Assembly (NCBI RefSeq): GCF_000732535.1
Contig: NZ_APNK01000009.1
Span: forward strand, 1-64,000
Length of the DNA: 64,000 bases
Direction of reading: 5' to 3'
Source of the DNA: Salinisphaera hydrothermalis C41B8
Lineage (GTDB): Bacteria; Pseudomonadota; Gammaproteobacteria; Nevskiales; Salinisphaeraceae
Shown one piece after another: positions 59,850 through 64,000 of the stretch. Position numbers and translations under genes: made by a program. The stretch's first letter is position 1. Every line of letters starts with the position of its first letter. Below the pieces are notes generated by a model that worked only from the letters and a program-made list of their open reading frames with translations, was not told the DNA's origin and did no database searches.

Positions 59850-61142
59850 ATGAGCGACTACGTTGACAGCTACTATCGCGACAGCCGACGCATCGAGCTG
59901 GCGCCCACGACGCCGCTGACCGGTGCGCGCCGCGTTGATGTAGCGGTCGTGGGCGGTGGTGTGACCGGTTGTTCGGCCGCCCTCAACCTCGCCGAGCGGG
60001 GTTATTCGGTAGCACTGGTCGAAGCCAATCGTATCGGCTGGGGTGCTTCGGGACGCTCCGGCGGGCAGATTCTCACCGGCTTCGGCACCGGCATGTCGAC
60101 GTTCGCCGACGCACTGGGCACCGAGGACGCGCGCCGCGTATTCGAGATGTCGCGCGAGGCGGTCAATCTGACGGTGGATCGCATCCGGCGCCACGATATC
60201 GACTGCAATCTGCGTGGTGGTGCGGTCTACGCCGCGCTCAAGCCGCGTCACATGAAGGGCTTTGCGGAAGAACAGGAGCATATGCAGCGGGTCTACGGCT
60301 ACGACGGCCTGACCCTGCTCGATCGCGACGGCTTGGCCGAGCGCGTGCGCTGTCCGGCTTATATCGGCGGCCTGTACGACGCCGAGTCGTGGCATCTGCA
60401 TCCATTGAACTATGTGCTCGGCCTGGCTCGCGCCGCGCAGGCGGCCGGGGTGACGCTGCATGAAGACTCGCCGGTCGAGCGTATCGAGCACGGCGAGCCG
60501 GCGACCGTGCATACCCGCGACGGTCAGCTCACTGCCGATCATGTGGTGCTGGGCGGCAATGCTTATCTGGCTGCCGACGTGGCGCCGGAACTCGCCGGGC
60601 ACTTGATGCCGGTGGGCAACTACATCATTGCGACCGAGCCGTTGTCGCCGCAGCAGGTCGCCGAGACGCTGCCCGGCGACGACGCGGTCTCGGACGCCAA
60701 TTTCGTACTCGATTACTACCAGCTTTCTGCCGCACCGGCGGACAGGCCGCGGATGCTCTATGGCGGACAGGTCAGCTACGGCAAACGGCCGCCGAAGCGG
60801 CTCAACGAACGCATGCAGACCAAGCTGGGACGCCTGTTTCCGGCACTGGAAGGTATCGGTATCGATTACAGCTGGGGCGGCCTGGTCGGTGTGACCCGCA
60901 ATCGCGCGCCGCATTTCGGGCGCATCGGTAATAACGTGTTCTATGCTCAAGGCTACTCGGGCCATGGCATGGCGCTTGCGGGACTGGCAGGGCAGTTGAT
61001 CAGCGATGCCGTGGCCGGGCAGGCGGAACGCTTCGATCTCTATACCCGGCTCACGCATCGCCGGTTTCCCGGTGGCGAGCGACTTCGCACGCCGCTGCTG
61101 GTGCTGGCGACCAATTTCTATCGCATGCGGGATCTACTCTAA
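59850..61142 (+). CDS. puuB: FAD-dependent oxidoreductase, gamma-glutamylputrescine oxidase-like
   Basis: 430 aa DAO-family flavoprotein. VAVVGGGVTGCSAALNLAERGYSVALVEA is the FAD-binding motif near residues 30-58; GWGASGRSGGQI and C-terminal YAQGYSGHGMALAGLAGQLI are PuuB/OrdL hallmarks. It probably oxidises gamma-glutamylputrescine or a related amine. It is the first gene of an operon with Pot-type transport genes 10 bp downstream, which supports polyamine catabolism. The puuA partner is not in the window. Confidence 0.85.
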   Translation: MSDYVDSYYRDSRRIELAPTTPLTGARRVDVAVVGGGVTGCSAALNLAERGYSVALVEANRIGWGASGRSGGQILTGFGTGMSTFADALGTEDARRVFEMSREAVNLTVDRIRRHDIDCNLRGGAVYAALKPRHMKGFAEEQEHMQRVYGYDGLTLLDRDGLAERVRCPAYIGGLYDAESWHLHPLNYVLGLARAAQAAGVTLHEDSPVERIEHGEPATVHTRDGQLTADHVVLGGNAYLAADVAPELAGHLMPVGNYIIATEPLSPQQVAETLPGDDAVSDANFVLDYYQLSAAPADRPRMLYGGQVSYGKRPPKRLNERMQTKLGRLFPALEGIGIDYSWGGLVGVTRNRAPHFGRIGNNVFYAQGYSGHGMALAGLAGQLISDAVAGQAERFDLYTRLTHRRFPGGERLRTPLLVLATNFYRMRDLL

Positions 61143-61152
61143 GAGGGCGGAT

Positions 61153-62283
61153 ATGACAGGGCAGTCGACAGCAACGGCATCGGCGGTGGCCGCCGAACCG
61201 ACGACTCAACATCAGGACCAGGCCAGCGGGCGCAGTGGCTCATCGATCGAATTACATGGCGTGACCAAGCAGTTCGCGGCCGATTCGATCGCGTTGCGGG
61301 GCATCAATCTCAAGATCAGTGGCGGCGAGTTCTTCACGCTGCTCGGCCCGTCGGGCTGCGGCAAGACCACGCTGCTGCGCATCATTGCGGGTCTGGAGAA
61401 CGCCAGCGATGGTGAAGTCGAGATCGGCGGCGCCTCGGTCACCGACGTACCGGCGCACAAGCGCAACGTCAACACGGTGTTCCAGTCCTACGCGCTGTTC
61501 AATCATCTCGATGTGCGTGAGAACATCGGCTTCGGTCTGAAGATGCGCGGCATGGACAAGGCCGAGATCAGCAAGCGCGTGACCGAAACCGCCGAGTTCA
61601 TCAAGATCGGCAATCTGTTGGGTCGACGGGTCGACCAGCTCTCTGGCGGCCAGCGCCAGCGTGTCGCCCTCGCCCGGGCGCTGGTCAACGAGCCCGACGT
61701 GCTGCTGCTCGACGAGCCGCTGTCGGCGCTCGATGCCGGCCTGCGCAGCGAGCTGCAGCTCGAGTTGTCGCGGATTCAGCGCCGGCTGGGTATGACCTTC
61801 ATCTTTGTCACCCACGACCAGCAGGAAGCGATGGTCATGAGCGATCGCGTGGCGGTGCTCAACGATGGTCGCATCCAGCAGGTCGGCCCGCCGCAGCAGC
61901 TGTACGAGCACCCCGAGAATCTGTTCGTGGCGCGCTTCATGGGCCATCAGAACCTCTACGAGGTGCGCCAACAGGACGAATCCGGCCTGGATACGTGTTT
62001 CGGCCGGCTGGTGGGGGAATTCGAACGCGGCACACACGTGCTCATCCGGCCGGAAACGATGACCGTGGTGCGCGAGGACGACGTCAACGCCGGGCCCAAC
62101 GTCTTCGCCGCCGTCGTGCGCGAGCGGGTCTATCGCGGCCACGTGGCCGAGTACACGCTCGATCTGGGCAACGACACCGAGATCGTGGCCACCTGCAACA
62201 ACGTGGGCGAGCCGATGTTCGACGTCGGTACCCGCGTGGCGGTGAAAGTGCAGACCTCGGGGGTGGTCACCTTCCATGCCTAG
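61153..62283 (+). CDS. potA: Polyamine ABC transporter ATP-binding protein
   Basis: 376 aa from ATG 61153 (GAGGGCGG upstream). Walker A GPSGCGKTT, Q-loop FQSYALF, signature LSGGQRQR, Walker B LLLDEPLSALD, and H-loop THDQQ, followed by a TOBE domain. A 40-residue Thr/Ala-rich N-terminus precedes the ABC domain. Energises spermidine/putrescine uptake (PotA/PotG group). Overlaps the next gene by 8 bp. Confidence 0.93.
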   Translation: MTGQSTATASAVAAEPTTQHQDQASGRSGSSIELHGVTKQFAADSIALRGINLKISGGEFFTLLGPSGCGKTTLLRIIAGLENASDGEVEIGGASVTDVPAHKRNVNTVFQSYALFNHLDVRENIGFGLKMRGMDKAEISKRVTETAEFIKIGNLLGRRVDQLSGGQRQRVALARALVNEPDVLLLDEPLSALDAGLRSELQLELSRIQRRLGMTFIFVTHDQQEAMVMSDRVAVLNDGRIQQVGPPQQLYEHPENLFVARFMGHQNLYEVRQQDESGLDTCFGRLVGEFERGTHVLIRPETMTVVREDDVNAGPNVFAAVVRERVYRGHVAEYTLDLGNDTEIVATCNNVGEPMFDVGTRVAVKVQTSGVVTFHA

Positions 62284-63229
62284 AACGCAAGACGCAAGAA
62301 CGCAGGGCGCTTTCGCGACCCGCGCCAGCGAGTCGCCGAAGCGTCGCGAGCCGAGCCATTTCGGGCATCTCATGGCGGTGATTTCGCCGGGCGTGATCTG
62401 GATCGTGGTGTTCCTGGTGCTGCCGAGCGCGTATCTGATGACGATCGCGTTCATGACCAACGGCACCTACGGTCTGCCGCGCATGCCGCTGACGCTCGAG
62501 GCCTTCAAGGAACTGGCCGGCTTCGGCTTTCTGGGCTGGTCGCCCGGCAACCTCTATACCCTGATCCGCTCGATCTGGCAGACGGTGCTGTCGACCTCGC
62601 TGGTGATCGTGATGGCTTATCCGATCGCCTACTACATCACCCGAGCGCCGGCGCGCATGCGGCCGTTGATGCTGCTGGCGGTGGTGGTTCCGTCCTGGAC
62701 CAACCAGGTCATTCGAGCGATCGGCTGGATGAACATCCTGTCGCCGGGCTCGCCCGTGAGTGACCTGGCTGCCTCGATGGGGCTGATTCCGGCGCAGATG
62801 GGCCTGTTCCCGTCGAAGTTCGCAGTGGTCGTGGGACTGGTCTACAACTTCATGCCCTTCATGGTGCTGCCGCTGTATGCGGTGTTCGAAAAACTCGACT
62901 ACGCCCAGATCGATGCCGCCCGCGACCTGCGGGCCGGGCCGATCCGGACCTTCATCCATGCTGTGCTGCCGCAGACGTTGCCTGGGCTGCTGGCCGGCAC
63001 CGTGCTGGTGTCGATTCCGGCGTTCGGCATGTACGTCATTCCCGAACTGCTCGGCGGCGGCAAGTCCATGATGCTCGGTAATCTCGTGGCACGGCAGTTC
63101 GCCGCGGCTTCGAACTGGCCGCTGGGCGCGGCCGGCGCGTTGATCATGATCATCGCGACCCTGCTCGGCTTGCTGGTGCTGCGGCGCATGGGCAAGAAAC
63201 TCGGCGGTGATTCGCAGGTGGTGCTATGA
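62276..63229 (+). CDS. potB: Polyamine ABC transporter permease (PotB/PotH)
   Basis: 317 aa, six transmembrane segments. The EAA cytoplasmic loop is DAARDLRAGPIRTFIHAVLPQTLPG. Six-helix architecture and position match PotB/PotH. It begins within the potA 3' end and overlaps potC by ATGA. Confidence 0.92.
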   Translation: MPRTQDARTQGAFATRASESPKRREPSHFGHLMAVISPGVIWIVVFLVLPSAYLMTIAFMTNGTYGLPRMPLTLEAFKELAGFGFLGWSPGNLYTLIRSIWQTVLSTSLVIVMAYPIAYYITRAPARMRPLMLLAVVVPSWTNQVIRAIGWMNILSPGSPVSDLAASMGLIPAQMGLFPSKFAVVVGLVYNFMPFMVLPLYAVFEKLDYAQIDAARDLRAGPIRTFIHAVLPQTLPGLLAGTVLVSIPAFGMYVIPELLGGGKSMMLGNLVARQFAAASNWPLGAAGALIMIIATLLGLLVLRRMGKKLGGDSQVVL

Positions 63230-64000
63230 GTTCGCGCGGTTTCCATCGCGGGATGCGGGCCTTCTGGTACGTGATGCTGTTCTTTTTGTACGCACCGCTG
63301 GCCGTCGTTGCCCTGTACTCGTTCAACAGCATCAACTCGTCGGCGGTGTTCGCGGGTGTCTCGTTGCGCTGGTATGCCCAGCTTTTTTCGGACGAGACCA
63401 TTCTGAATGCGTTCTACAACAGCCTGACGCTCGCCATCACATCGTCGATCATCGCCACCGTGATCGGCACGCTGCTCGGTTACGGCATGTACACCTACCG
63501 TAATCGTCGGCTGGGCTGGCTGATCTGGCTGGTGTATCTGCCGATCGTGATGCCGGACATCGTCTACGGCATCTCGCAGATGAGCTTCTTCACCTCGATC
63601 AGCAACGCCACCGGCCTGTTCCAGCTGGGGCTGGGCACGATGGTGATCGCCCATGTGAGCTTCCAGGTGCCGTTCGTGGCGCTGCTGATCTACTCACGTC
63701 TGGTCGGGCTCGACGCCATGCTGTTCGAGGCCTGTCACGATTTGTATGCCAAAGGCTGGCAGCGAGCGTGGTACTTCATCCTGCCCACGTTGCGGCCGGC
63801 GATCGTGTCGTCGTTCTTCCTCGCCTTCACGCTGTCGATCGACGACTTCGTGATCAGCTTCTTCACTTCGGGGCCGGAGAGCGTAACGCTGCCGATCTTC
63901 ATCTGGAGTGCGATCAAGAAGGGGGTAACGCCGGAGGTCAATGCCATCGCCACGCTCATGATTGGCGCGGTGTTCGCGGCGGCCGTCATCGCGCTGGCGT
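63226..64000 (+). CDS. potC: Polyamine ABC transporter permease (PotC/PotI), 3'-truncated by window end
   Basis: The visible 258 residues begin MSSRGFHRGMRAFWYVMLFF and show PotC motifs FNSINSSAVFAGVSLRWY, a TM region VYLPIVMPDIVYGISQM, and the EAA loop EACHDLYAKGWQRAWYFILPTLRP. Ends at the edge of the window, so the last 10-20 residues are missing. A substrate-binding protein (potD/potF) has not appeared and may follow. Confidence 0.9.
   Translation, partial: MSSRGFHRGMRAFWYVMLFFLYAPLAVVALYSFNSINSSAVFAGVSLRWYAQLFSDETILNAFYNSLTLAITSSIIATVIGTLLGYGMYTYRNRRLGWLIWLVYLPIVMPDIVYGISQMSFFTSISNATGLFQLGLGTMVIAHVSFQVPFVALLIYSRLVGLDAMLFEACHDLYAKGWQRAWYFILPTLRPAIVSSFFLAFTLSIDDFVISFFTSGPESVTLPIFIWSAIKKGVTPEVNAIATLMIGAVFAAAVIALA

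Overview
The window reads as one contiguous piece of a high-GC gammaproteobacterial chromosome. The conserved blocks glnL-glnG (ntrBC), tamA-tamB, lptM-lysA, and polA - small-RNA locus - engB - dsbA are typical of Gammaproteobacteria. Outer-membrane genes (TamAB, porin, OpgD, LptM) show a Gram-negative cell. A Salinisphaera-like or other halotolerant marine lineage would fit, but nothing here fixes the genus. No rRNA, tRNA or CRISPR was seen. Start codons were adjusted where ribosome-binding sites or homology disagreed with the longest reading frame.

Layout. 1-12.2 kb: a DUF4124 protein, the nitrogen two-component pair, an NRDE protein, an S9 peptidase and the TamA/TamB system. 12.5-20.4 kb: DedA, a carboxylesterase, glutathione-dependent formaldehyde oxidation (frmA, fghA), lptM-lysA and polA. 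20.4-22.8 kb: no intact protein gene, but five paralogous small-RNA genes and an 860-bp IS5-type insertion sequence. 22.8-29.2 kb: engB, dsbA, GDP-mannose synthesis (manC, manB) and methionine salvage (mtnA, mtnC) around a MITE-like element. 29.3-46 kb: mixed metabolism (GST, dehydrogenases, degenerate MtfA-like protein, 5'-nucleotidase, gluconate genes, PepO, a small secreted peptide, LysE/MocR, cupin). 45.6-49.5 kb: a putative phosphate-starvation lipid-remodelling cluster (sqdB, GtrA-like, PlcP-like, GT4) with a Pho box. 49.5-59.5 kb: a Gfo/Idh oxidoreductase, a frameshifted porin, an M3 peptidase, DUF4105, opgD, a thioesterase, and an FMN 2-hydroxy-acid oxidase with DUF3301. 59.8-64 kb: a polyamine oxidase plus Pot ABC transporter operon, cut by the window end.

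The most striking feature is the tandem small-RNA array between polA and engB. This is the locus of Spot 42 in enterobacteria and, as I recall, of ErsA in Pseudomonas. Each of the five units has a sigma-E-like promoter (GGAACTT-type, exactly 15 nt, GTCTNN), a covarying 5' hairpin, an invariant hairpin with a UCUCCC loop, a second C-rich-loop hairpin, and a terminator whose loop is also C-rich. This looks like an amplified envelope-stress family of anti-Shine-Dalgarno riboregulators. The second best lead is the Pho-box sulfolipid/PlcP cluster. The third is a mobile element that fills the mtnA/mtnC intergenic space and supplies both stop codons.
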